Assembly: GCF_015751785.1 (NCBI RefSeq)
Contig: NZ_JADOTY010000001.1
Location: 4,030,001 to 4,094,000, forward strand
Reading direction: 5' to 3'
Length of the DNA: 64,000 nt
Source: Micromonospora vinacea
GTDB lineage: Bacteria > Actinomycetota > Actinomycetes > Mycobacteriales > Micromonosporaceae
Positions within the stretch are counted from its first letter, which is position 1; each line of letters starts with the position of its first letter. The notes under the pieces were generated by a model. The model ran no database searches. It was not told where the DNA came from and worked only from the letters and a program-made list of their open reading frames with translations. Of the stretch, positions 1 to 8,147 are shown piece by piece. The translations under genes were made by a program, and so were the position numbers.

Positions 1-1
1 G

Positions 2-1114
2 GAGGCGGAGACCGACGCGCTCGTGCGGATAACCTCCACCGCCCTGTGCGGCACCGACCTGCACATGTACGACGGACGCACCAGCGCCGAGCCCGGCATG
101 GTGCTCGGTCACGAACCGTTGGGTGTCGTGCAGGAGGTGGGCGCCGCGGTGCAGACCGTACGGCCGGGCACGCGGGTGGTGATCCCCACGCACCTGTTCT
201 GCGGGACGTGTGTGATGTGTGCTCGCGGGCTCTCGGCGGCCTGTCTGCGGGCCCGGGCCGAGGGACCGGGCGCGGCGTACGGGTACGCGGGGATGGGTCC
301 GTACCGGGGCGCGCAGGCCGACCTGCTGCGGGTGCCGTGGGCCGACGCCAACTGCGTACCCCTGCCCGGCGAGCCGGGGGACGCGTACGAGGACGACTTC
401 GTGCTGCTCGCCGACGCGTTCGTCACCGGGTGGCACGCCGCGGCCACCCTCGCCGAGGTCGAGCCCGGTGACACGGTGGCGGTGTTCGGCGCCGGCGCCG
501 TCGGTCTGCTCGGCGCCTACTCGGCGCTGCTCAAAGGTGCCCGGGTCGTGTACTCCGTGGACGGCGTCGACGCCCGACTCGACAAGGCCGGCGAGATCGG
601 GGCCGTGCCGATCGACTTTCGCCGGGGCGACCCGGTCGAGCAGATCCGGGCCGACCGGGCACGGACCGGGTTGCCGCTCGGCGAGGAGAAACTGGCCGGG
701 GTCGACAAGGTCATCGACGCGGTCGGTTTCCAGGCCCGCGACCGGGAGCACCCCGACCGGGAGCGTCCGAACCAGGTCATCGCCGACGCGGCCCGGCTCG
801 TCAACGCCGCCGGCGCGATCGCGGTGGCCGGGGTGTACCCGGACCGGGACCCTCACCCCGGCCCGGGCGCGGACGGCCACGAGAACCTGGTCGCGCCGTG
901 GGGAGCGCTGTTCAGCAAGGGAGTGGCGGTCCGGTTCGGTCGCACCCATGACCGCCGCTACACAGTCCTGCTGCGGGACCTGGTGGTCGCGGGCCGGGCG
1001 CGTCCCAGCATGATCGTCACCCACCACGGCACCCTGGCCGACGCCCCCGAGCTGTATCGCCACTTCGACCGGCGGGAGCACGGCGTCATCAAGGCGGTGC
1101 TGCGCCCGAGCTGA
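2..1114 (+). CDS. Zinc-dependent alcohol dehydrogenase, formaldehyde-dehydrogenase-like (5' end cut by window)
   Basis: The reading frame is open from base 2, so the true start lies upstream and about 30 N-terminal residues are missing. The protein is a medium-chain Zn-dehydrogenase. It shows the catalytic-zinc cysteine in ALCGTDLH, the GHEPLG zinc/proton-relay segment, a four-cysteine structural-zinc lobe (C-x2-C-x2-C-x7-C, CGTCVMC then AAC), and the NAD-binding loop VFGAGAVG. The segment DAFVTGWHA and the long insert after the nucleotide fold resemble glutathione-independent formaldehyde dehydrogenases, which use tightly bound NAD. The substrate is inferred from family likeness only. GTG at 23 is an internal valine, not a credible start, because conserved sequence precedes it. 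Confidence 0.88.
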   Translation, partial: EAETDALVRITSTALCGTDLHMYDGRTSAEPGMVLGHEPLGVVQEVGAAVQTVRPGTRVVIPTHLFCGTCVMCARGLSAACLRARAEGPGAAYGYAGMGPYRGAQADLLRVPWADANCVPLPGEPGDAYEDDFVLLADAFVTGWHAAATLAEVEPGDTVAVFGAGAVGLLGAYSALLKGARVVYSVDGVDARLDKAGEIGAVPIDFRRGDPVEQIRADRARTGLPLGEEKLAGVDKVIDAVGFQARDREHPDRERPNQVIADAARLVNAAGAIAVAGVYPDRDPHPGPGADGHENLVAPWGALFSKGVAVRFGRTHDRRYTVLLRDLVVAGRARPSMIVTHHGTLADAPELYRHFDRREHGVIKAVLRPS

Positions 1115-1604
1115 TCGGCCGACGCCCCGGCCTGCGGGTCGCGGTGTGCCGTCACGAACTGCGCGTAACGGACGTTGGGGCTCTGGCCCGTCGTCCGGTG
1201 ATCGTCGCTGCAGGATGGCGACCATCGATGCGGGCGGTCGGTAGAGGCGTGGGTCACATCAGCCGCCAGCGGCTCGTGGTGCGCCTCGCGTCCGGCGCTG
1301 AGCTGGTGCCCGATTCCCAACATTCGATGGCGTGACGTGTGCGCTGCGTTACCGGATGCACCGTCCCTGAGGCATCTTTCCTGGTGGGAAAGCTGCGGGA
1401 GCGGCCGGGGTCGATTGGCGCGTTGTCGCAGGTGGCGTGGGTGCTGCGGTCACGCCTGGGGTACCGGGAGGGGCTGTCGTTGCCGCTGTGGCGGGCGAAC
1501 ACTGTGCGACATCTATATTGCCGGATTGTTACCTTTTCAACAGTCCCTCGCCTTGCGGATGGCCCTCCGGCCGCAATACGTTGCCGTCAACAACAAAACC
1601 AAGT
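1115..1604. other. Long intergenic region upstream of the sugar ABC operon
   Basis: No convincing gene lies in these 490 bases; the open frames here lack actinobacterial codon bias. A small hairpin (CTTTCC, 5-nt loop, GGAAAG) lies at 1376-1392. From about 1509 the DNA becomes unusually AT-rich for this window (a TATATT box at about 1512, then TTGTTACCTTTTCAACAG), which is where the mmsA promoter most likely sits. No start site can be fixed from sequence alone. Confidence 0.5.
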
Positions 1605-1619
1605 GAAGGTTCAACCTTC
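1605..1619. promoter_or_regulatory. 15-bp perfect palindrome, candidate operator of the sugar importer operon
   Basis: GAAGGTT-C-AACCTTC is a perfect 7+1+7 inverted repeat. It ends one base before the GGAGG ribosome-binding site at 1621-1625. It could be a repressor operator, for example for the ROK protein encoded at the end of the operon, or a short RNA hairpin that masks the ribosome-binding site. Which regulator binds is inference. Confidence 0.45.
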
Positions 1620-1631
1620 CGGAGGCAACCG

Positions 1632-1661
1632 ATGACGTTGGCGAGGTGGTACGAGCGATGA
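1632..1661 (+). CDS. Possible 9-codon leader ORF (MTLARWYER) coupled to mmsA
   Basis: ATG at 1632 follows GGAGG (1621-1625) at the ideal 6-nt spacing, which is the best ribosome-binding site in this region. The ORF has nine codons, and its TGA (1659-1661) overlaps the ATG of mmsA (1658) as ATGA. This arrangement suggests translational coupling. The peptide is too short for homology. Alternatively GAGG at 1643-1646 serves mmsA directly and the mini-ORF is incidental. Confidence 0.4.
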   Translation: MTLARWYER

Positions 1662-3205
1662 GCGACGTGCCCATCCTCCTTGAGATGCGCTCCATCACCA
1701 AGGAGTTCCCCGGAGTCAAGGCCCTCTCCGACGTCAACCTGGTGGTTCGCGCCGGCGAGATCCATGCCATCTGCGGCGAGAACGGCGCGGGCAAGTCCAC
1801 CCTGATGAAGGTGCTCAGCGGGGTGTACCCGCACGGCACCTACGACGGCAAGATCACCTACCAGGGGTCGGAGAGCAAGTTCTCCGACATCCGGGCCAGT
1901 GAGAACGCCGGCATCGTGATCATCCACCAGGAGCTCGCGCTCATTCCAGGAATGTCGATCGCCGAGAACATCTTCCTCGGCAACGAACCGCGCAAGCGGG
2001 GCGCGATCGACTGGAAGGCCGCGAACCGGATGGCGCTGGACCTGATGGCCCGGGTCGGTCTGGAAGAGGACCCGGACACCCTGATCAAGGACATCGGGGT
2101 CGGCAAGCAGCAGCTCGTGGAGATCGCCAAGGCGTTCGCCAAGGACGTGAAGCTGCTCATCCTCGACGAGCCCACCGCGGCGCTGAACGAGGCCGACTCC
2201 AAGCACCTGCTGGACCTGCTGCGCGGGTTCCGCTCCCGCGGCATCACCTCGATCATGATCTCGCACAAGCTGAACGAGATCGAGGCGATCGCCGATCAGA
2301 TCACCATCCTGCGCGACGGCCGGACCGTGGAGACCCTCGACGTCAAGGCGGACGGGGTCGACGAGGACCGGATCGTGCGGGGCATGGTCGGCCGCGAGCT
2401 GAGCAGCCGGTTCCCGGACCACACGCCGAAGATCGGTGACGTCTTCTTCGAGGTCCGCAACTGGAACGTCCGGCACCCGATCTCCGTCGAGCGGCAGGTC
2501 TGCAAGAACGAGAGCTTCGTGGTGCGCCGCGGGGAGATCGTCGGCTTCGCCGGTCTCATGGGCGCGGGCCGCACGGAACTCGCGATGAGTGTCTTCGGCC
2601 GCTCCTACGGGGTGTACGAGTCGGGCACGATCATCAAGGACGGCAAGGAGATCGTTCTGAAGTCGGTCGCCGACGCGATCGACAACGGCCTCGCGTACGT
2701 CAGCGAGGACCGCAAGGCGATCGGCCTCAACCTGCTCGACGACATCAAGACGTCGACGGTGGCCGCCAAGCTGTCCAAGATCTCGCACCACGGCGTCCTG
2801 AACGAGGTCGAGGAGTACCAGGCGGCTGAGGCGTACCGCAAGGAGTTGCGGACCAAGGCCCCGACTGTCGACGAGAGCGTCTCCAAGCTCTCCGGCGGCA
2901 ACCAGCAGAAGGTCGTCCTGGCCAAGTGGATGTTCACCGACCCGGACCTGCTGATCCTCGACGAGCCGACGCGCGGCATCGACGTGGGCGCCAAGTACGA
3001 GATCTACGGCATCATCCAGCGGCTCGCCGACCAGGGGAAGGGCGTCATCGTCATCTCCTCGGAGCTGCCTGAGCTGATCGGGCTCTGCGACCGCATCTAC
3101 ACCGTGTTCGAAGGCGCCATCACGGGCGAGATCGCCCGGGCGGACGCCACCCCGGAAAACCTCATGAAGCAGATGACCTCGACGAAGAAGATGGCCACCC
3201 GATGA
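1658..3205 (+). CDS. mmsA: Multiple monosaccharide ABC transporter, ATP-binding protein
   Basis: This is a sugar-type ABC ATPase with two fused nucleotide-binding domains (about 515 aa), cytoplasmic, that energises pentose/hexose uptake. The first domain has Walker A GENGAGKS (about residues 40-47), the shortened VGKQQLVEIAKA signature of this family and Walker B LLILDEPTAAL. The second has a degenerate Walker A (GLMGAGRTE), the signature SGGNQQKVVLAKW and LLILDEPTRGID. One fully canonical and one degenerate site is normal for the RbsA/XylG/MmsA class. ATG 1658 is chosen; GTG 1646 is an in-frame alternative. The stop overlaps mmsB by 4 nt, so the two are translationally coupled. The exact sugar cannot be read from the sequence. 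Confidence 0.93.
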   Translation: MSDVPILLEMRSITKEFPGVKALSDVNLVVRAGEIHAICGENGAGKSTLMKVLSGVYPHGTYDGKITYQGSESKFSDIRASENAGIVIIHQELALIPGMSIAENIFLGNEPRKRGAIDWKAANRMALDLMARVGLEEDPDTLIKDIGVGKQQLVEIAKAFAKDVKLLILDEPTAALNEADSKHLLDLLRGFRSRGITSIMISHKLNEIEAIADQITILRDGRTVETLDVKADGVDEDRIVRGMVGRELSSRFPDHTPKIGDVFFEVRNWNVRHPISVERQVCKNESFVVRRGEIVGFAGLMGAGRTELAMSVFGRSYGVYESGTIIKDGKEIVLKSVADAIDNGLAYVSEDRKAIGLNLLDDIKTSTVAAKLSKISHHGVLNEVEEYQAAEAYRKELRTKAPTVDESVSKLSGGNQQKVVLAKWMFTDPDLLILDEPTRGIDVGAKYEIYGIIQRLADQGKGVIVISSELPELIGLCDRIYTVFEGAITGEIARADATPENLMKQMTSTKKMATR

Positions 3206-4500
3206 GCCGATTGAAGGACCTTCAGAAGAACCTGTTCGGAGGCACCACCTCCAACGCTCGCCAGTTCGGGATGATCTTCACCCTGGTGGCGATCGTCGTC
3301 CTGTTCCAGATCCTGACCGACGGCCTCACCCTTCGGTCGGACAACCTGATCGCGCTGTTCCAGCAGAACTCGTACATTCTGATCCTGGCCATCGGCATGC
3401 TCATGGTGATCGTGGCCGGGCACATCGACCTCTCGGTCGGCTCGGTCGCCGCCTTCGCCGGCATCCTGGTCGCCAAGTCGATGACCGAGTGGGACCTGCC
3501 CTGGCCCGCTGCCATCGTGTTCGGCCTCGCCATCGGCGCGGTGATCGGCGCCTGGCAGGGCTTCTGGGTGGCCTACATCGGGGTGCCGGCGTTCATCGTC
3601 ACCCTGGCCGGCATGCTGCTCTTCCGGGGCGGCAACCAGTTCATCGGTAACGCGAGCACCGTCCCGGTGCCGGAGGGCTTCCGGGAGATCGGCTCCGGCT
3701 TCCTGCCCGAGTTCGGTCCGAACACCGGCTACAACAACGCCACGCTGCTGCTCGGCCTGGCCGCGGCGTTGGCGGTGGTGTGGCGCGAGATCCAGGCCCG
3801 CAAGACCCGACGGGCGATGGACGCCGACCCGGCACCCATGTGGATCTCCATCCTGCGGATGGCCATCATGGTCGGCGTGATCGCCTTCGCGGCGCTGCGC
3901 TTCGCCAGCGGTCGCGTCGGCACCAGCTTCCCGATCTCCGGCATCATCCTGCTGGTCCTGGTCATCGCGTACTCCTTCTACACCCGCAACACGGCCGGTG
4001 GCCGGCACATCTACGCGGTGGGCGGCAACTCCCGGGCGGCCGAGCTGTCCGGTGTGAAGCTCAAGCGGGTCAACTTCTTCGTCATGATGAACATGTCCGT
4101 CCTGGCCGCGCTGGCCGGCATGATCTTCGTGGCCCGTTCGGCGGCCTCCGGACCGCAGGACGGCAACGGCTGGGAGCTGGACGCCATCGCCGCGGTCTTC
4201 ATCGGTGGCGCGGCCGTCGCCGGCGGCATCGGCACCATCAGCGGATCCATCGTCGGTGGTCTCGTCATGGCCGTGCTCAACAACGGCCTGCAGCTGATGG
4301 GCGTCGGTACCGACCGCGTCCAGATCATCAAGGGTCTGGTCCTGTTGCTGGCCGTCGCGATCGACGTCTACAACAAGAGCCAGGGGCGCTTCTCCATCAT
4401 CGGGAGCCTGATGCGGCCCTTCCGCCGCGACGACTCCGCCCCACCCACCTCACCGCCGGACGCGGAGCGCGAGCCCGCCAAGGCAGCGGTGTCCGGCTGA
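3202..4500 (+). CDS. mmsB: Multiple monosaccharide ABC transporter, permease
   Basis: A 432-aa integral membrane protein of the BPD_transp_2 (RbsC/XylH) class, with about ten hydrophobic segments starting near residue 22. The family hallmark GHIDLSVGS follows the second helix, and a conserved GxxSG-type coupling region lies near ELSGVKLKR. It forms the membrane channel for the ATPase above and the lipoprotein below. It starts at the ATG inside the mmsA stop (ATGA overlap). The charged, proline-rich C-terminal tail of about 25 residues is presumably cytoplasmic. Confidence 0.93.
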   Translation: MSRLKDLQKNLFGGTTSNARQFGMIFTLVAIVVLFQILTDGLTLRSDNLIALFQQNSYILILAIGMLMVIVAGHIDLSVGSVAAFAGILVAKSMTEWDLPWPAAIVFGLAIGAVIGAWQGFWVAYIGVPAFIVTLAGMLLFRGGNQFIGNASTVPVPEGFREIGSGFLPEFGPNTGYNNATLLLGLAAALAVVWREIQARKTRRAMDADPAPMWISILRMAIMVGVIAFAALRFASGRVGTSFPISGIILLVLVIAYSFYTRNTAGGRHIYAVGGNSRAAELSGVKLKRVNFFVMMNMSVLAALAGMIFVARSAASGPQDGNGWELDAIAAVFIGGAAVAGGIGTISGSIVGGLVMAVLNNGLQLMGVGTDRVQIIKGLVLLLAVAIDVYNKSQGRFSIIGSLMRPFRRDDSAPPTSPPDAEREPAKAAVSG

Positions 4501-4552
4501 CGGCCACCGACCTCTCCACCCGCCTCACCATCTAGAAAGGCAAGTCCTCACC

Positions 4553-5656
4553 ATGCGTAAATTCTTCGGCACTTCGGTGGTGGCCATCAGCGCCGCTGCC
4601 ATGCTGGCCCTCGCCGGCTGCGGTTCCGGCCGCGACGGCGACAGCGGCTCCAGCGGCGAGGCCGCCAAGGGCTTCCCGGCGAACTCGCTGATCGGCGTGG
4701 CCCTGCCGGCCAAGACCTCGGAGAACTGGGTCCTCGCCGGTGACCTGTTCAGCAACGGCCTCAAGGAGGCCGGCTTCCAGGGTGACGTGCAGTACGCCGG
4801 CGCGTCGACCACTGTCGCCGACCAGCAGGCTCAGATCACCGCCATGGTCACCAAGGGCGCCAAGGTCATCGTCATCGGCGCGACCGACGCCGCGCAGCTG
4901 TCGACCCAGGTCGCGGCGGCCCACACGGCCGGCGTGAAGGTCATCGCCTACGACCGGCTCATCACGAACACCCCGGACCTCGACTACTACGTCGCGTTCG
5001 ACAACTTCAAGGTCGGCCAGCTCCAGGGCCAGGCCCTGCTGGACGGCATGAAGGCCAAGAAGCCGAACGGCCCGTACAACATCGAGCTGTTCTCCGGCTC
5101 GCCGGACGACAACAACGCCGGTGTCTTCTTCAACGGCGCGATGGACGTGCTCAAGCCGGAGATCGACAAGGGCAACGTGGTCGTCGCCTCGGGTCAGAAG
5201 GACGTCAAGCAGACCGCCATCCAGGGCTGGAAGGCCGAGGGTGCGCAGGCCCGCATGGACCAGCTGCTGACCTCGACCTACGGCAACAAGGAGCTGGACG
5301 GCGTCCTCTCCCCGAACGACACGCTGGCCCGCGCCATCCTGACCTCGGTCAAGGGTGCTGGCAAGCCGACCCCGGTCGTCACCGGTCAGGACTCCGAGGT
5401 CGAGTCGGTCAAGTCGATCGTCAAGGGCGAGCAGTACATGACGATCAACAAGGACACGCGGAACCTGGTCAAGGAGACCATCAACATGGTCAAGGCTCTC
5501 CAGGCCGGCGACAAGCCGCAGGTGAACGACACCAAGTCCTACAACAACGGCAGCAAGGTCGTCGACACGTACCTGCTCCCGCCGGTCGCCGTCACCAAGG
5601 CGAACGCGGCTGAGGCGTACGCCAACGACCCGAAGCTCGCGCCGCTCACCAAGTAA
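4553..5656 (+). CDS. chvE: Multiple monosaccharide-binding lipoprotein
   Basis: A 367-aa extracytoplasmic solute-binding protein of the periplasmic-binding-protein type I (ChvE/XylF) family. It has a lipoprotein signal: MRKFFG, a hydrophobic stretch and the lipobox LAGC (Cys at about residue 23), followed by a Gly/Ser linker. The core contains GATDAAQLSTQV and AYDRLITNT, typical of sugar binders of this class. It lies 52 nt after mmsB in the same operon, with AAAGG upstream of its ATG. It should deliver monosaccharides to MmsB/MmsA. A strong hairpin follows, which may set its expression relative to the downstream regulator. Confidence 0.92.
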   Translation: MRKFFGTSVVAISAAAMLALAGCGSGRDGDSGSSGEAAKGFPANSLIGVALPAKTSENWVLAGDLFSNGLKEAGFQGDVQYAGASTTVADQQAQITAMVTKGAKVIVIGATDAAQLSTQVAAAHTAGVKVIAYDRLITNTPDLDYYVAFDNFKVGQLQGQALLDGMKAKKPNGPYNIELFSGSPDDNNAGVFFNGAMDVLKPEIDKGNVVVASGQKDVKQTAIQGWKAEGAQARMDQLLTSTYGNKELDGVLSPNDTLARAILTSVKGAGKPTPVVTGQDSEVESVKSIVKGEQYMTINKDTRNLVKETINMVKALQAGDKPQVNDTKSYNNGSKVVDTYLLPPVAVTKANAAEAYANDPKLAPLTK

Positions 5657-5681
5657 TCACCGCACGGTAGGTAGTAACGCC

Positions 5682-5715
5682 GATGGGTCCCGGGTCTCCT
5701 CTACCGGGACCCATC
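5682..5715 (+). terminator. 12-bp hairpin between chvE and the ROK regulator
   Basis: A perfect stem GATGGGTCCCGG/CCGGGACCCATC with a 10-nt loop lies 25 nt after the chvE stop. No U-tract follows, as is common for actinobacterial terminators. It may terminate, partially terminate, or stabilise the importer mRNA. Confidence 0.7.
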
Positions 5716-5768
5716 GTCGTCCCTGCACCCCCGCACCAACCGGCCTCGACCCGGAAGGAGGTCTGACC

Positions 5769-7031
5769 GTGGCGATACCAGTACGGGCCAGGCCAGCCGG
5801 CGTCGGCCGCAACGCCGAGTCCCCGCTGCCGTCGGTCCCCGGCGCCAGCCAGGAGGAGATCCGGCGGCAGAACCTCGGCGCTGTGCTGCGCTACGTCCAC
5901 CTGCACGGACCGACGTCCCGGGCCGAGCTGACGAGCCGGCTCGGCCTCAACCGAAGCACCATCGGTGCCCTCGCGGCCGACCTGGTCACCAGCGGCCTGG
6001 TCACCGAGGAGGCACCGACCACCGCCCGCCGCGCCGGCCGCCCCTCACTGGTGGTCAGCCCCCGCTCCGACCGGGTCTACGCCCACGCGTTGAGCATCGA
6101 CGCGGACCGGCTGCGTGCCGCCCGGGTCGGCCTCGGCGGGCAGATCCTCGACCTGCGGGAGATCCCCCGACCCAGCGGCATGTCGGCGATCGACGCCGTC
6201 GGACCCCTCGCCGACCTGGTCCGCGACATGGAACGCACGGTGGCCGGCGACGCGCTGCTGGTCGGCGGCGCCGCCGCGGTCACCGACACCACCCGTGACC
6301 CGGACGGCAGGATCCGGATCGCCAGCATCGACGAGACGTTCGGCGCAGCGCTGGAGGCGGAGTTCAGCTCCGGCCCCGGTTTCGTGGCCGGTGACCTGGC
6401 CGACATCGCCGGTCTGGCCGAGCACGTCCGGGGCGTCGCGGTCGGCATCGACGACGTCATCTACCTGCACGGCGACCTGGGCATCAGCGCCGGCATCATC
6501 GTCGGTGGCCGACTGGTGATCGGCCACCGGGGTCACAGCGGCAAGGTCGGCCACATGGTCGTCAACCCCAACGGCCTGCCCTGCGGCTGCGGTTCACGCG
6601 GCTGTTGGGAGACCGAGATCTCCGAAGCCGCGCTGTTGCGGCACGCCGGCCGTGACCCGAGCGACCGCGCGGCGGTGGCCGAGGTCCTGCGCGCGGCGGA
6701 GAACGGCGACCCGACCGCCCGCGCGGCGGTCGAGCAGGTGGCGGACTGGCTCGGCTTCGGCGTGGCGAACCTGGTCAACGTGGTCAACCCGGACGCCGTG
6801 GTGTTCGGCGGCTCGTTGCGCGACATCTTCACCGCCGGGGCGGACCTGGTTCGGGACCGGCTGGACACCATGCCACTGCCCGCCTCCCGCGAGCACCTGC
6901 GGTTGCGCGCGGCGGCACTCGGCCGCGACGCCGTCCTGATCGGTGCCGCCGAGTTGGCATTCGACAAACTCCTGGCCGACCCGCTGAACGTCGGCGTCGC
7001 GGGCCAGGTCGGGACCAACGAGCCCGGCTAG
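5769..7031 (+). CDS. ROK-family transcriptional regulator
   Basis: A 420-aa ROK repressor. An N-terminal winged helix-turn-helix (about residues 35-95, SRAELTSRLGLNRSTIGAL) is followed by a sugar-kinase-like ROK domain. The ROK zinc motif CGCGSRGCWE is intact. The glucokinase-like GHSGKVGHM segment has His rather than the kinase catalytic set, so a regulatory rather than enzymatic role is likely. The GTG start at 5769 has a strong AAGGAGG 7 nt upstream. It follows the sugar importer in the same orientation, and by analogy with xylose/ROK loci it probably controls that operon in response to the imported sugar. Confidence 0.88.
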   Translation: MAIPVRARPAGVGRNAESPLPSVPGASQEEIRRQNLGAVLRYVHLHGPTSRAELTSRLGLNRSTIGALAADLVTSGLVTEEAPTTARRAGRPSLVVSPRSDRVYAHALSIDADRLRAARVGLGGQILDLREIPRPSGMSAIDAVGPLADLVRDMERTVAGDALLVGGAAAVTDTTRDPDGRIRIASIDETFGAALEAEFSSGPGFVAGDLADIAGLAEHVRGVAVGIDDVIYLHGDLGISAGIIVGGRLVIGHRGHSGKVGHMVVNPNGLPCGCGSRGCWETEISEAALLRHAGRDPSDRAAVAEVLRAAENGDPTARAAVEQVADWLGFGVANLVNVVNPDAVVFGGSLRDIFTAGADLVRDRLDTMPLPASREHLRLRAAALGRDAVLIGAAELAFDKLLADPLNVGVAGQVGTNEPG

Positions 7032-7127
7032 TCGCGACCACCCCATGCCCGCCGGTTCCTGCGGGCTCCCACTCTGAACTCCCTCGGTGTGCTGGTGGGC
7101 GCCGACGACCCACCATTCCCGTACCGC

Positions 7128-7148
7128 CTACCGTATGTTGTACGGTAG
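7128..7148. promoter_or_regulatory. TetR-type inverted repeat upstream of the ABC exporter
   Basis: CTACCGTA-TGTTG-TACGGTAG is an 8+5+8 perfect inverted repeat, 30 nt before the GTG of the exporter ATPase. Its size and TAC/GTA half-sites resemble operators of TetR-family repressors. No TetR gene adjoins it; the nearest is at 33702-34469, so the cognate regulator is unknown. Confidence 0.6.
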
Positions 7149-7178
7149 CGCCGTTGGCAACGTCGGGGAGGGAGCGCT

Positions 7179-8147
7179 GTGACGACAAGAGGCAACGCGA
7201 TAGCGGCGGAAGGGCTGCGTAAGCGGTATCGGGACCGCTACGCGCTGGACGGCTTCGACCTGCGGGTGCCGCAGGGAACGGTGTGCGGCCTGCTCGGCCC
7301 GAACGGCGCCGGCAAGACCACAGCGGTACGGATCCTGTCCACCCTGCTGCGGCTGGACGAGGGTCGTGCCGAGGTCGCCGGGTTCGACGTGACCCGCCAG
7401 CCCGACCAGGTGCGCTACCGCATCGGGCTGGTGGGGCAGCATCCCGCGCTCGACGAGGCGCTGAGCGGTCGGCAGAACCTGGTGCTCTTCGGTCGGCTGT
7501 TCCACCTCGGTCGCCGCCGCGCCCAACAGCGGGCTGTCGAGCTGCTGGAACGTTTTGGTCTCGTCGACGCCGCCGAGCAGCCGGTCAGCACGTACTCAGG
7601 AGGGATGCGCCGACGGCTCGACCTGGCGGCCGGCATGATCCTGGCCCCCGCGGTCCTCTTCCTCGACGAGCCCACCACAGGGCTCGACCCGCGCGGGCGC
7701 AACGAGGTGTGGGAGTCGGTCCGGGAGTTGGTGCGCACCGGCACCACAGTGCTGCTCACCACCCAGCAACTGGACGAGGCCGACCAACTCGCCGACCGGA
7801 TCTCGGTGGTCGAGGCCGGCCGGGTGATCGCCGAGGGGACGCCGGACGACCTGAAGACCCGGCTCGGCGGCGACCGGATCGAGGTGGTCGTCGCGGCACC
7901 CACCGACCTCGCCGCCGCCGTCGCCGAGGTACGCCGGGCGGCCGACGACGAACCGACTGTCGACGTGGACCGGCGGATGGTGAGCGTCCGGGTCGGTCAC
8001 CAGGCCGGTGCGCTCGTCGACGTGTTGCGGGCGCTCGACGCCGTCAACGTCCCGGTGGCGGACGTCGCGCTGCGCCGACCGACCCTGGACGACGTGTTCC
8101 TGCACCTCACCGGCCGCCGGGCAGCAACCGCCGAGGTGTCGGCATGA
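7179..8147 (+). CDS. ABC transporter ATP-binding protein, daunorubicin-resistance (DrrA) type
   Basis: A 322-aa exporter ATPase. It has Walker A GPNGAGKTT (about residues 40-48), signature YSGGMRRRLDLA, Walker B FLDEPTTGLD and switch region TTQQLDEAD. The C-terminal 90 residues form the small DrrA-type accessory domain (DUF4162-like). The GTG start follows GGGGAGGGAG. The stop overlaps the permease start by 4 nt. The pair probably exports a hydrophobic drug or lipid; the substrate is unknown. The upstream inverted repeat suggests ligand-inducible repression. Confidence 0.9.
   Translation: MTTRGNAIAAEGLRKRYRDRYALDGFDLRVPQGTVCGLLGPNGAGKTTAVRILSTLLRLDEGRAEVAGFDVTRQPDQVRYRIGLVGQHPALDEALSGRQNLVLFGRLFHLGRRRAQQRAVELLERFGLVDAAEQPVSTYSGGMRRRLDLAAGMILAPAVLFLDEPTTGLDPRGRNEVWESVRELVRTGTTVLLTTQQLDEADQLADRISVVEAGRVIAEGTPDDLKTRLGGDRIEVVVAAPTDLAAAVAEVRRAADDEPTVDVDRRMVSVRVGHQAGALVDVLRALDAVNVPVADVALRRPTLDDVFLHLTGRRAATAEVSA

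Noticed and set aside
1339..1635. Possible small gene upstream of mmsA
   Set aside because: Codon usage and composition do not look coding, no ribosome-binding site, and it overlaps the AT-rich promoter region.
1529..2791. Long minus-strand open frame opposite mmsA
   Set aside because: It mirrors the GC-biased mmsA coding strand, has no ribosome-binding site and lacks any recognisable domain.
7042..7075. Hairpin GCCCGC/GCGGGC after the ROK gene
   Set aside because: Only 6 bp with an 8-nt loop; too weak to call as a terminator.
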